A program made the translations under genes and the position numbers. Below are positions 1 to 8,646 of a DNA stretch of 32,305 nt, piece after piece. The notes under the pieces are model-generated. The model did not search any database. It was given only the letters and a program-made list of their open reading frames with translations, and had not been told where the DNA came from. Where the stretch lies: the NCBI RefSeq assembly GCF_003949795.1, contig NZ_RPRY01000048.1, forward strand, positions 1 through 32,305, read 5' to 3'. This DNA is from Streptomyces sp. WAC06614 (GTDB lineage Bacteria > Actinomycetota > Actinomycetes > Streptomycetales > Streptomycetaceae). Position 1 is the first letter of the stretch. The number at the start of each line of letters is the position of its first letter.

Positions 1-88
1 GTCCTGGGAGACGGTGTACCCGGGCGGGGCGGAGGCGGCGCCCTCGGCCGCCGCCTCCGCCCCGCCCGGGTACACCGTCTCCCAGGAC
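1..88. repeat. Perfect 38-bp inverted repeat at the window edge
   Basis: Bases 1-38 are the exact reverse complement of bases 51-88, with a 12-base spacer (39-50). The right arm reads naturally into the kinase ectodomain, while the left arm begins exactly at base 1. A perfect foldback starting at the first base is typical of a chimeric contig end. I treat bases 1-50 as doubtful sequence. Confidence 0.9.
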
Positions 89-511
89 CCCGAAGGCTTC
101 CAGATCGTCGTCCCCGACGGCTGGGACCGTCGCCAGATCAACGACATCGGCCAGGTCCGCTACACCAACGGCGACTTCACCCTGGTCGTCGTGCCCGGCC
201 GGGACGCCGTCGAGGGCCGGCCGGACCCGGCCGCGTACCAGAAGGACAAGGAGCGTGAGCTGGAGCCGTACCGCTCCTCCACCTGGGTGACCTCCAAGGG
301 CATCAGGACGACCACGGTCGGGCAGCGGCTCATCGCCGAGGGGCAGTACACCTGGATCGACGGCAACGGACGGACGGTCTACGCCCGCAACCACGTCGTC
401 GCGCTCGGCGGCCGCTACCACGTGGTGATGGTGACCGGCCCCCAGGACGACGAGGCCAAGGTGTCCGAAATATTCGAGAAGGCAACGGGGAGTTACCGAC
501 CGGGCCGTTGA
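2..511 (+). CDS. C-terminal extracytoplasmic part of a Ser/Thr protein kinase paralogue (5' partial)
   Basis: This is the end of a gene that begins upstream of the window. The readable part, from about base 51, encodes roughly 150 residues that parallel the C-terminal ectodomain of the complete kinase at 638-2389. Both contain a DP-x-GF stretch followed by VPDGW and a basic residue, then a Tyr/Thr-rich beta-type domain, and both end shortly after a block resembling YxVxMxGP. No kinase motifs lie in the visible part, so the kinase assignment rests on this paralogy. An in-frame GTG at 14 lies inside the foldback and should not be taken as a start. It is probably a membrane-anchored Hanks-type kinase sensor domain; a standalone secreted protein cannot be excluded. 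Confidence 0.6.
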   Translation, partial: SWETVYPGGAEAAPSAAASAPPGYTVSQDPEGFQIVVPDGWDRRQINDIGQVRYTNGDFTLVVVPGRDAVEGRPDPAAYQKDKERELEPYRSSTWVTSKGIRTTTVGQRLIAEGQYTWIDGNGRTVYARNHVVALGGRYHVVMVTGPQDDEAKVSEIFEKATGSYRPGR

Positions 512-637
512 AGCCACCCTGACGGAGAGTCACTACGGCAATTGCGTCACAGTGCTGTCTCACCGCTCCCGTCGTGTACCGGCAGTGGCCGACCGCTCCG
601 TAATCTGGCTCCGAGTGCTCAACAGTGGCGGGGTTTC

Positions 638-2389
638 GTGGAACACAGGACAGGCGCGGGCGCGGTGCTCGCGGGCCGGTACCGGCTCGTCGAGGCCATC
701 GGCAAGGGCGGCATGGGCAAGGTCTGGCGCGCGCACGACCAGCTGCTCAGCAGGACGGTCGCCGTCAAGGAGCTGACGGCCGGTCTGTACGTCGCCGAGG
801 CCGACCGGGAGCTGCTGCACGCCCGCACCCAGAAGGAGGCCCGGGCCGCGGCCCGGATCGCCCACCCCTCCGTGGTGACCGTCCACGACGTGCTGGAGCA
901 CGACGACCGGCCGTGGATCGTGATGGAGTACATCGACGGCCCCTCGCTCGCCGAGGCCGCCAAGGCGGCCGGCCGCATCGAGCCGCGCGAGGCCGCCCGG
1001 ATCGGGCTGCACGTGCTGGGCGCGCTGCGCGCCGCCCACGCGGTGGGCGTGCTGCACCGGGACGTCAAGCCGGGCAACGTCCTGCTGGCCAAGGACGGCC
1101 GGGTGCTGCTCACCGACTTCGGGATCGCCGCGATCGAGGGCGACTCCTCGATCACGCGCACCGGCGAACTGGTCGGTTCCATCGACTACCTGGCCCCCGA
1201 GCGGGTCACCGGCGGGTCCCCGGACCCGGCCTCGGACCTGTGGTCGCTGGGCGCGACGCTGTACACGGCGGTGGAGGCCCGTTCCCCGTTCCGCCGGACC
1301 TCGCCGATCTCCAGCCTGGCCGCCGTGGTCAACGACGAGCCGCCGGTCCCGCGCCAGGCGGAGGCCCTCGGCCCGGTCATCACGGCGCTGCTGCGCAAGG
1401 ACCCGGCGCAGCGGCCGTCGGCGGCCGAGGCGGAACGGATGCTGCTGGAGGCGATGGAGGGCCGCGCGCCCAAGTCCGCCCAGGCGTACGTACCGACGCG
1501 GGCGATCAGCCCGCACGAGCAGCACGGCGCGGTCGGTCCCCACGGCGGCCCCGACGGACGGACCGACGGACACCGCGACGGACACCGCGACGGACACCGC
1601 GACGGCGGCCGCCCGGACGGTCGCACCGACGGTCCCCACGACCTCACCGGACCCTCCGACCTCACCACCCCCGGCTCCGCCGACCGGCCCACCACCGGCG
1701 GGGTCGCCGGGGCCACGGCCCGGACGGCCGGGCCCGCCGCGGGCCCGGACGGGCAGCAGGCCGCGGTGGCCGGGGACGCGGCGCGCGGTGGGACGCCGGG
1801 CCGGGTGCGCCGGGCCGCGCTGGTGGCGGTGGTCGCGGCGGCCCTGGGCGGCGCCGGGGTCTTCGGCGTGCTCAAGATGACCGGCGGCGACACGGACAGC
1901 ACGCAGAGCGGCCGGGACGACGCCAAGGTGGCGGCGGCCCCGGCGGGCTGGAGCGAGGTCAAGGACCCGGCGGGCTTCACGCTGTACGTGCCCGACGGCT
2001 GGCGCCGGCAGAAGGACGGGGACCAGATCGACTACACCCCGGACAACGGCAAGCACTTCATCCGCGTCGCCATCGACACCACGCCGGACTACGAGAACCC
2101 GTACATGCACGTGCTCGACCTGGAGAAGCAGGTCAGCCGGCGCACCGACTACAAGCGGCAGAAGCTCAACCAGAACACCTTCCGCGACAGCACCCGCTCG
2201 GCGATCTGGGAGTTCACCTGGACGGAGAAGGGGGTGCACGCGGGTCCGCGCCGGTCCATCGAGCAGATGTACATCGCCCCGAACGGGACGGAGTACGCGG
2301 TGTACATGTCGGGGCCGGCCGCCGACTGGGCGACCACCCGCACGCAGTTCGACACCGTCCTCAGCGGCTGGGCCCCGAGCGAGGGCTGA
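638..2389 (+). CDS. Membrane-anchored Hanks-type serine/threonine protein kinase
   Basis: The protein has 583 residues. The GTG at 638 is chosen because the kinase fold starts about 12 residues later and a G-rich stretch precedes it; an upstream in-frame extension would be atypical. Visible motifs: glycine loop GKGGMGKV (22-29), VAVK with Lys44, HRDVKPGN with catalytic Asp142, DFG at 160-162 and APE at 186-188. The kinase domain runs to about residue 280. A low-complexity linker rich in Pro, Gly, Asp and Arg follows, then one membrane helix at about 393-412 and a 170-residue outer domain containing VPDGW. There are no PASTA repeats. The outer domain presumably senses an envelope signal; the ligand is unknown. 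It follows a paralogue, so the locus is a tandem kinase array. Confidence 0.93.
   Translation: MEHRTGAGAVLAGRYRLVEAIGKGGMGKVWRAHDQLLSRTVAVKELTAGLYVAEADRELLHARTQKEARAAARIAHPSVVTVHDVLEHDDRPWIVMEYIDGPSLAEAAKAAGRIEPREAARIGLHVLGALRAAHAVGVLHRDVKPGNVLLAKDGRVLLTDFGIAAIEGDSSITRTGELVGSIDYLAPERVTGGSPDPASDLWSLGATLYTAVEARSPFRRTSPISSLAAVVNDEPPVPRQAEALGPVITALLRKDPAQRPSAAEAERMLLEAMEGRAPKSAQAYVPTRAISPHEQHGAVGPHGGPDGRTDGHRDGHRDGHRDGGRPDGRTDGPHDLTGPSDLTTPGSADRPTTGGVAGATARTAGPAAGPDGQQAAVAGDAARGGTPGRVRRAALVAVVAAALGGAGVFGVLKMTGGDTDSTQSGRDDAKVAAAPAGWSEVKDPAGFTLYVPDGWRRQKDGDQIDYTPDNGKHFIRVAIDTTPDYENPYMHVLDLEKQVSRRTDYKRQKLNQNTFRDSTRSAIWEFTWTEKGVHAGPRRSIEQMYIAPNGTEYAVYMSGPAADWATTRTQFDTVLSGWAPSEG
1565..1600 (+). repeat. 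Three tandem 12-bp units in the kinase linker
   Basis: GACGGACACCGC occurs three times head to tail at 1565, 1577 and 1589. It encodes DGHR repeats in the disordered linker between kinase domain and membrane helix. Units are whole codons, so length changes keep the frame. Confidence 0.9.
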
Positions 2390-2390
2390 T

Positions 2391-2424
2391 CCGGGCCCCG
2401 GCCCGGCCCAGGGGCCGGTCCCGG
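2391..2424 (+). terminator. GC-rich hairpin after the kinase gene
   Basis: Two bases after the kinase stop codon an imperfect hairpin can form. An inner 7-bp stem (CCGGCCC at 2398-2404 with GGGCCGG at 2412-2418) lies inside an outer CCGGG/CCCGG pairing. No T-run follows, which is usual for this GC content. Confidence 0.5.
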
Positions 2425-2499
2425 CCATTGCGCCAGCGATTGCTGGCGGCATGGGTAAAATCTGGTTACCGGCGGGTACCCAAAGGTCCGCGATCGTCA

Positions 2500-2505
2500 T
2501 ACCCT
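2500..2505 (+). promoter_or_regulatory. Possible -10 box of a leaderless gabD2 transcript
   Basis: TACCCT fits TAnnnT and ends 7 bases before the ATG at 2513, so transcription would begin at or next to the start codon. This would explain the absence of a ribosome binding site. No good -35 box is visible. Confidence 0.35.
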
Positions 2506-2512
2506 CACCGCC

Positions 2513-4120
2513 ATGACGGTCTCGCAGACGCCTGCCTACACCAATCCCGTGGCTCCCACTCCGGCCGGCGTGCGCACCGCCGCCGACGTCGTGACCCCCG
2601 AGCTGGTCGCCCGCCTCACCCGCGGGGTCATCGGCTCCGGCCGCACCGCCAACCACACCCCGTTCACCGGGGCCAAGCTCGCCGACCTGCCCGAGGCCAC
2701 CCCCGAGGACGTGGCCACCGCCTTCGAGCGGGCCCGAGCCGCGCAGCCCGCCTGGGCGGCGCTGCCGGTCCGCCGGCGGGCCGCCGTCCTGCTGCGCTTC
2801 CACGACCTGGTCCTCGACCGGCAGGCCGAGGTCCTCGACCTGATCCAGCTGGAGACCGGCAAGGCCCGCCTGCACGCCCACGAGGAGGTCCAGGCCGTCG
2901 CGGTCGCCGCCCGCCACTACGGGCGCAAGGCCCCCGGCTACCTGCGCCCCAAGGGCCACACCGGCGCCGTGCCGGTGCTGACCAAGGTCACCGAGCTGCG
3001 CCAGCCGCGCGGGGTCGTCGGGCAGATCGCGCCCTGGAACTACCCGCTGGAGCTGTCCGTCGGCGATGCCCTGCCCGCCTTCGTCGCCGGCAACGCCGTC
3101 GTGATGAAGCCGGACACCGAGACCGCGCTGACCGCCCTGTGGGCCCGGGACCTGCTGATCGAGGCCGGGATGCCCGCCGAGGTGTTCCAGGTGGTCCTGG
3201 GCGAGGGCCCGGTCGTCGGGCCCGCCGTCGTCGGCCACGCCGACTACGTGTCCTTCACCGGCTCCACCCGCACCGGCCGCGAGGTCGCCCGGGGCGCCGC
3301 CGACCGCCTGGTCGGCGTCACCCTGGAGCTCGGCGGCAAGAACGCCATGCTCGTGCTGCACGACGCCGACGTGGAGAAGGCCGCGGCCGGCGCCGTCCGC
3401 GCCTGCTTCTCCTCGGCCGGCCAGCTGTGCATCTCCATCGAGCGGCTCTACGTCCACGCCTCGATCGCCGACGCCTTCGTCGAGCGGTTCGCCGCCCGCA
3501 CCAAGGCCATGCGGCTCGGCAGCGCCCTCGCGTACGGCGCGGACATGGGCTCGCTGGTCGGCGAGCGGCAGCTGGAGACCGTGCAGCGGCACGTGGCGGA
3601 GGCCGTGGACAAGGGTGCCCGGCTGGTCGCGGGCGGTGTCGCCCGCCCCGACATCGGCCCGCTGTTCTTCGAGCCGACCATCCTCGACGGGGTCGAGGCG
3701 CCCATGGCGGTGTGCGCCGAGGAGACCTTCGGCCCGGTGGTGTCCGTCTACCGCTTCACCGACGAGGACGAGGCGATCGCCGAGGCCAACGCCACCGCGT
3801 ACGGCCTCAACTCCAGCGTGTGGACCAAGGACGCCCGTCGCGGCCACGCCGTCGCCGCCCGGCTGCGCACCGGCACGGTCAACATCAACGAGGGCTACGC
3901 GCCCGCCTACGGCAGCGCCCAGGCGCCCATGGGCGGCATGAAGGACTCCGGCCTCGGCCGCCGGCACGGCTCCGAGGGCATCCTCAAGTACACCGAGGCG
4001 CAGACCGTGGCCCACCAGCGACTGCTGCCGATGGCCCCGTCCCTCGGCATGACCGACGAGGCGTACGCGGCCTTCATGACCAGGAGCCTGAAGGTCATGA
4101 AGGCCCTCCGACTGCGATAG
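2513..4120 (+). CDS. gabD2: Succinic semialdehyde dehydrogenase (NADP+)
   Basis: The protein has 535 residues and oxidises succinic semialdehyde to succinate, feeding the TCA cycle from GABA or 2-oxoglutarate. It has the full aldehyde dehydrogenase signature: APWNYP with oxyanion Asn176, VVMKP with Lys199 for cofactor binding, FTGSTRTG near 248-255, LELGGKN with Glu272, and SSAGQLCISIER with catalytic Cys306. The C-terminal part, including PMGGMKDSG and RRHGSEG, closely resembles the GabD2 type of mycobacteria as I remember it, and the length is similar. No Shine-Dalgarno is visible, consistent with a leaderless mRNA. The next gene starts 14 bases downstream, and its ribosome binding site overlaps this stop codon, so the two are probably co-transcribed. 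Confidence 0.9.
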   Translation: MTVSQTPAYTNPVAPTPAGVRTAADVVTPELVARLTRGVIGSGRTANHTPFTGAKLADLPEATPEDVATAFERARAAQPAWAALPVRRRAAVLLRFHDLVLDRQAEVLDLIQLETGKARLHAHEEVQAVAVAARHYGRKAPGYLRPKGHTGAVPVLTKVTELRQPRGVVGQIAPWNYPLELSVGDALPAFVAGNAVVMKPDTETALTALWARDLLIEAGMPAEVFQVVLGEGPVVGPAVVGHADYVSFTGSTRTGREVARGAADRLVGVTLELGGKNAMLVLHDADVEKAAAGAVRACFSSAGQLCISIERLYVHASIADAFVERFAARTKAMRLGSALAYGADMGSLVGERQLETVQRHVAEAVDKGARLVAGGVARPDIGPLFFEPTILDGVEAPMAVCAEETFGPVVSVYRFTDEDEAIAEANATAYGLNSSVWTKDARRGHAVAARLRTGTVNINEGYAPAYGSAQAPMGGMKDSGLGRRHGSEGILKYTEAQTVAHQRLLPMAPSLGMTDEAYAAFMTRSLKVMKALRLR

Positions 4121-4133
4121 GGGACGCACACCG

Positions 4134-5969
4134 GTGGACGACCACAACGGCCACGACGGCCACGACGGCCACGACGGCCACGACGGCCACGGCCGCGCGT
4201 ACGACGGCCTCGACTACGACGTCCTCGTCATCGGCTCCGGCTTCGGCGGATCCGTGGCGGCCCTGCGGCTGACCGAGAAGGGCTACCGGGTCGGCGTCCT
4301 GGAGGCCGGCCGCCGCTTCACCCGCGCGGACCTGCCCAGGAACTCCTGGGACCTGCGCAACTACCTGTGGGCACCGGCCCTCGGGCTGTACGGGATCCAG
4401 CGCATCCACCTGCTGGGCAACGTGATGGTGCTGGCCGGCGCCGGGGTCGGCGGCGGCTCGCTCAACTACGCCAACACCCTCTACGTGCCCCCGCCCGCCT
4501 TCTTCCAGGACCGCCAGTGGGCCGGCATCACCGACTGGCGCGAGGAGCTGGCCCCGTACTACGACCAGGCCAAGCGGATGCTCGGGGTCCGGCTCAACCC
4601 GACCATGACCCCCTCGGACGTCCACCTGAAGGCCGCCGCCGAGAAGATGGGCGTGGGGGACAGCTTCCACATGGCCCCCGTCGGCGTCTTCTTCGGCGAC
4701 GGCGACGACGCCGAGGGCGCGTCCCCGGCCCGTCCCGGCGAGGAGGTGGCCGACCCGTACTTCGGCGGCGCCGGCCCCGCCCGCAAGGCCTGCACCGAGT
4801 GCGGCGAGTGCATGACGGGCTGCCGGCACGGCGCCAAGAACACCCTGACCGAGAACTACCTGCACCTCGCCGAGCGCGCCGGCGCCGTCATCCACCCGAT
4901 GACCACCGTCACCGCCCTCGCCGAGCACCCCGAGGGCGGCTACCGGGTGCGCACCGTGCCCACCGACCACCGCCGCACGGGCCGGGCGAAGGTGCTGCGC
5001 GCCCGGTACGTGGTCGTCGCCGCCGGGACGTACGGCACCCAGACCCTGCTGCACACCATGAAGGACCGCGGCGAACTGCCCCGGATCTCGGCCCGGCTCG
5101 GTGACCTGACCCGGACCAACTCCGAGGGGATCGTCGGGGCCCAGACCGACGACCGCCGCTACCGCAAGCGGCACGGCACCGCGGCGGACTTCACCCGGGG
5201 CGTGGCCATCACCTCCTCGGTGCACCCCAACGCGGACACGCACATCGAGCCCGTCCGCTACGGCAAGGGCTCCAACGCGATGGGCCTCATGACGGTCCTC
5301 CAGGTGCCGTACCACAAGCACCGCGTCGCAGCCTGGTGCGCGCGCACCGTACGGCACCCGCTCCAGCTCCTGCGTTCGCTGTCCAACCGGCGCTGGTCGG
5401 AGCGGACCATCATCGGCCTGGTCATGCAGTCCCTGGACAACTCGCTGACCACGTACCGCAGGCCCGGCGGCATCGGCAAGGGCCTGCTCACCGCCCGGCA
5501 GGGCCACGGCGCCCCCAACCCGACGCAGATCGCCGAGGCCACGCAGGCGGCCACCCTGCTCGCCGAGGAGATCAACGGCTTCCCCGGCAGCAACGTCGGC
5601 GAACTGATGGGCACCCCGCTGACCGCGCACTTCCTGGGCGGCTGCCCGATCGGGGCGAGCGAGGAGGAGGGGGTGGTCGACCCGTACCACCGGCTGTACG
5701 GGCACCCGGGGATCTCGGTCGTGGACGGTTCGGCGGTCTCCGCCAACCTCGGGGTGAACCCGTCGCTGACGATCACCGCCCAGGCGGAGCGGGCGATGGC
5801 GTACTGGCCCAACAAGGGCGAGGCCGACCCGCGGCCGGCGCAGGGGGAGGCGTACCGGCGGGTGGCGGCGGTGGAGCCGGTGCGTCCGGCGGTGCCGAAG
5901 GAGGCGTTCGGGGCGCTGCGGCTGCCGCTGCTGCCCGTTCCGGAGGTCCCGCCGAGGGCGCAGGCATGA
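4134..5969 (+). CDS. GMC-family FAD oxidoreductase, ChoD (cholesterol oxidase)-like
   Basis: The protein has 611 residues. The GTG at 4134 is preceded by AGGGGA (4119-4124), which overlaps the gabD2 stop. After a His/Asp/Gly repeat of about 20 residues, the FAD-binding GSGFGGS (34-40) begins the Rossmann fold. AGAGVGGGSLNY (101-112) and a C-terminal block with GGCPIG, VVDGS and NPSLTITAQAE complete the GMC pattern. An insert carries Cys220, Cys223, Cys226 and Cys230 in C-x2-C-x2-C-x3-C spacing, followed by RHGAKNTL. I remember the same insert in the mycobacterial ChoD group, and it looks like an iron-sulfur motif. The true substrate is uncertain; members of this group are annotated as cholesterol oxidases without firm proof. 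A strong hairpin follows the stop codon. Confidence 0.85.
   Translation: MDDHNGHDGHDGHDGHDGHGRAYDGLDYDVLVIGSGFGGSVAALRLTEKGYRVGVLEAGRRFTRADLPRNSWDLRNYLWAPALGLYGIQRIHLLGNVMVLAGAGVGGGSLNYANTLYVPPPAFFQDRQWAGITDWREELAPYYDQAKRMLGVRLNPTMTPSDVHLKAAAEKMGVGDSFHMAPVGVFFGDGDDAEGASPARPGEEVADPYFGGAGPARKACTECGECMTGCRHGAKNTLTENYLHLAERAGAVIHPMTTVTALAEHPEGGYRVRTVPTDHRRTGRAKVLRARYVVVAAGTYGTQTLLHTMKDRGELPRISARLGDLTRTNSEGIVGAQTDDRRYRKRHGTAADFTRGVAITSSVHPNADTHIEPVRYGKGSNAMGLMTVLQVPYHKHRVAAWCARTVRHPLQLLRSLSNRRWSERTIIGLVMQSLDNSLTTYRRPGGIGKGLLTARQGHGAPNPTQIAEATQAATLLAEEINGFPGSNVGELMGTPLTAHFLGGCPIGASEEEGVVDPYHRLYGHPGISVVDGSAVSANLGVNPSLTITAQAERAMAYWPNKGEADPRPAQGEAYRRVAAVEPVRPAVPKEAFGALRLPLLPVPEVPPRAQA
4152..4187 (+). 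repeat. Four tandem 9-bp units encoding His-Asp-Gly
   Basis: CACGACGGC is repeated four times without change, flanked by a variant unit (CACAACGGC, 4143-4151) and a partial unit. It gives an N-terminal HNG-(HDG)4-HG stretch on the GMC oxidoreductase. The function is unknown; metal binding is possible. Confidence 0.92.
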
Positions 5970-5971
5970 CG

Positions 5972-6008
5972 ACGGGGTCTGCGCTCCCCCTCCGAGGGCA
6001 GACCCCGT
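5972..6008 (+). terminator. Terminator of the gabD2-GMC unit
   Basis: ACGGGGTCTGC (5972-5982) pairs perfectly with GCAGACCCCGT (5998-6008) across a 15-base loop. It starts three bases after the stop codon. Confidence 0.75.
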
Positions 6009-6086
6009 ACAGAAAGTGACTAGCGGTCGACGCAAAGGGTTGCATGTGATGCGCGCCACGCGGTGAAGGGCGGCGCGCATGAGGGA

Positions 6087-6118
6087 ACGGCCGGCCCGGG
6101 CGTCCCCGGGCCGGCCGT
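6087..6118. terminator. Perfect 14-bp hairpin between convergent genes
   Basis: ACGGCCGGCCCGGG (6087-6100) and its exact complement (6105-6118) enclose a 4-base loop. It lies between the GMC gene and the convergent chorismate mutase gene and could stop transcription from either side. Confidence 0.75.
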
Positions 6119-6179
6119 CCTGTGGGTGACCGGGCTGCTGTCCCCTGCCGTCCGGTCACGCGCCGCAACGAGGTCCCAC

Positions 6180-6205
6180 GACGCACGCTCCACGGGGCGT
6201 GCGTC
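6180..6205. terminator. Third hairpin in the 5970-6298 gene-free stretch
   Basis: GACGCACGC (6180-6188) and GCGTGCGTC (6197-6205) form a 9-bp stem with an 8-base loop. With the two hairpins before it, this explains most of the 329-base gap; I see no coding sequence there. Confidence 0.5.
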
Positions 6206-6298
6206 TCATCGCTGCGGCGGAGCCACGCGTGACACCCTCACCAACGAAGGGCCGCGGGGCCGGTCACGGCCCGGACGGGTGACGCCGGGGCGCGGGCG

Positions 6299-6562
6299 TC
6301 AGACGCGGCCGCGGCACAGCTCCAGCAGCGTCATCGCGAGCGAGGTGCCGGGCTTGCCGAGCGCTTCGCGCCAGTGCGCGAGCACCTCCATCTCGCGCGC
6401 GAGGTGCACCCGGCGCCCGCCCGAGGCGATCCGGGCCTCCTGGATCACGGTCGAGACCGCCATCCGTTCCTGGATCAGCCCGATGATGCGGTCGTCGAGG
6501 GCGTCGATCCGGGCGCGGGAGTCGGCGACGATCTGCTCGGGGGTGGTGGTGACGGCGGTCAT
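6299..6562 (-). CDS. Monofunctional AroQ-type chorismate mutase
   Basis: The protein has 87 residues, the usual size of a single-domain AroQ chorismate mutase, which converts chorismate to prephenate for Phe and Tyr synthesis. The pattern is typical: R-x-x-ID-x-LD-x-x-I in helix 1, then LI-x-ER, then RRVHLAREMEVLAHWRE, all in an all-helical chain. The start is the ATG at 6562, with AGGAGAG upstream on the minus strand. A longer in-frame reading to 6787 exists, but it crosses a terminator-like hairpin and lacks family similarity. The gene has a 188-base leader with the features of an aromatic amino acid attenuator (see 6625-6787) and is divergent from guaA. Confidence 0.85.
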   Translation of the reverse strand: MTAVTTTPEQIVADSRARIDALDDRIIGLIQERMAVSTVIQEARIASGGRRVHLAREMEVLAHWREALGKPGTSLAMTLLELCRGRV

Positions 6563-6624
6563 GTTCTCTCTCCTGACGGGCGGTGGGGTGGTGGCCGGCG
6601 GCCGACAGGAGCGGAGGAAACGCG

Positions 6625-6656
6625 AGAGCGCCCCGGCCTGTCGGCCGGGGCGCTCT
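6625..6656 (-). terminator. Attenuator terminator hairpin in the chorismate mutase leader
   Basis: On the minus strand AGAGCGCCCCGGCC pairs perfectly with its complement over 14 bp around a 4-base loop. It lies between the promoter and the chorismate mutase start, 62 bases upstream of the ATG, where a terminator only makes sense as a regulatory stop. A short pyrimidine-rich stretch follows it. Confidence 0.65.
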
Positions 6657-6681
6657 GGGAAGTCAGCGGCTCGAGCGAGCG

Positions 6682-6750
6682 TCACGCGGACCCATGGCGA
6701 CCGGACCGTCCGGTGCCATAGGTAAAGAGGAAGCTCAGCTGCTCGCGCAT
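6682..6750 (-). CDS. Putative aromatic leader peptide of the chorismate mutase gene
   Basis: This short frame of 22 codons begins at the ATG at 6750 and starts MREQLSFLFTYGT. Phe7 (TTC), Phe9 (TTT) and Tyr11 (TAT) fall within five residues; TTT and TAT are rare codons in such GC-rich genomes. A promoter-like TTGGCC-N18-CATAAT ends 7 bases before the ATG, so the peptide would be translated from a leaderless mRNA. Directly after the Tyr codon comes a hairpin, then the terminator, then chorismate mutase. This is the layout of ribosome-mediated attenuation, with Phe and Tyr as the sensed end products of the enzyme. No experimental evidence is available. Confidence 0.5.
   Translation of the reverse strand: MREQLSFLFTYGTGRSGRHGSA
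6694..6719 (-). promoter_or_regulatory. Pause hairpin 1:2 of the attenuator
   Basis: On the minus strand ATGGC-ACCGGA pairs with TCCGGT-GCCAT around a CGG loop with one bulged C, giving 11 bp. It begins within the Tyr11 codon. Its distal part GGTCCGGTCGC can alternatively pair with GCGCCCCGGCC of the terminator arm at 9 of 11 positions (one G-T wobble), a possible antiterminator. Confidence 0.5.
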
Positions 6751-6757
6751 GGAACGG

Positions 6758-6787
6758 ATTATGGCCCTCCGGTGGCCGTGCGGCCAA
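6758..6787 (-). promoter_or_regulatory. Promoter of the leader peptide and chorismate mutase
   Basis: TTGGCC (6787-6782) and CATAAT (6763-6758) on the minus strand are 18 bases apart, close to the vegetative consensus. The -10 box ends 7 bases before the leader ATG. Confidence 0.55.
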
Positions 6788-6830
6788 CCGGGTTCGGATG
6801 GTGAGACGAATCGGCAGGTGCCGGCCCCGT

Positions 6831-6836
6831 TAGAAT
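6831..6836 (+). promoter_or_regulatory. guaA -10 box
   Basis: TAGAAT matches the Streptomyces vegetative -10 consensus. A start near 6843 would give a leader of about 33 bases. No clear -35 hexamer is present at the right distance. Confidence 0.5.
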
Positions 6837-6875
6837 CGACAAAACAACACCTCTTTTCCGCCGGAAGGCAGCCCC

Positions 6876-8457
<1,582 letters not shown>

Positions 8458-8518
8458 GAGCCGGATCCCCGGCTCGTCGTGAGGCCGTCGCCGCCCCCCC
8501 CGGGGCAGCGGCGGCCTC
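8458..8518 (+). terminator. Two hairpins after guaA
   Basis: GAGCCGG/CCGGCTC (8458-8475, 7 bp) starts two bases after the stop codon. GAGGCCG/CGGCCTC (8481-8518) follows, with the stem extended by a wobble pair and three more base pairs. The second loop contains a run of eight C residues (8494-8501). Confidence 0.6.
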
Positions 8519-8600
8519 GCCGCATCTCTGGCCACCTTCGGGCCCCGCCGGTACCTTGCGCCGCGACCGCAGCGCCGCGACCCCGCCGCGCACCGACCGC

Positions 8601-8630
8601 ACCGAGCCGCACCGAGCCGCACCGAGCCGC
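8601..8630 (+). repeat. Three tandem 10-bp units before the aldolase-like gene
   Basis: ACCGAGCCGC is repeated exactly three times, with shortened copies on both sides. The array ends just before the ribosome binding site AGGAGA (8637-8642), so copy number would change the length of the 5' leader. Confidence 0.9.
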
Positions 8631-8646
8631 ACCGACAGGAGAGCCC

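Noticed and set aside
560..4147. Very long minus-strand open frame opposite the kinase and gabD2 genes, and similar frames elsewhere (for example 625-4272 plus, 25175-28897 plus)
   Set aside because: These are shadows caused by high GC content. They lack recognisable domains, are Arg/Pro/Gly/Ala low complexity, and lie opposite or out of frame with well-supported genes.
6563..6787. N-terminal extension of chorismate mutase to 6787
   Set aside because: The extension would be translated through the terminator and pause hairpins, has no family similarity, and the ATG at 6562 has a good ribosome binding site.
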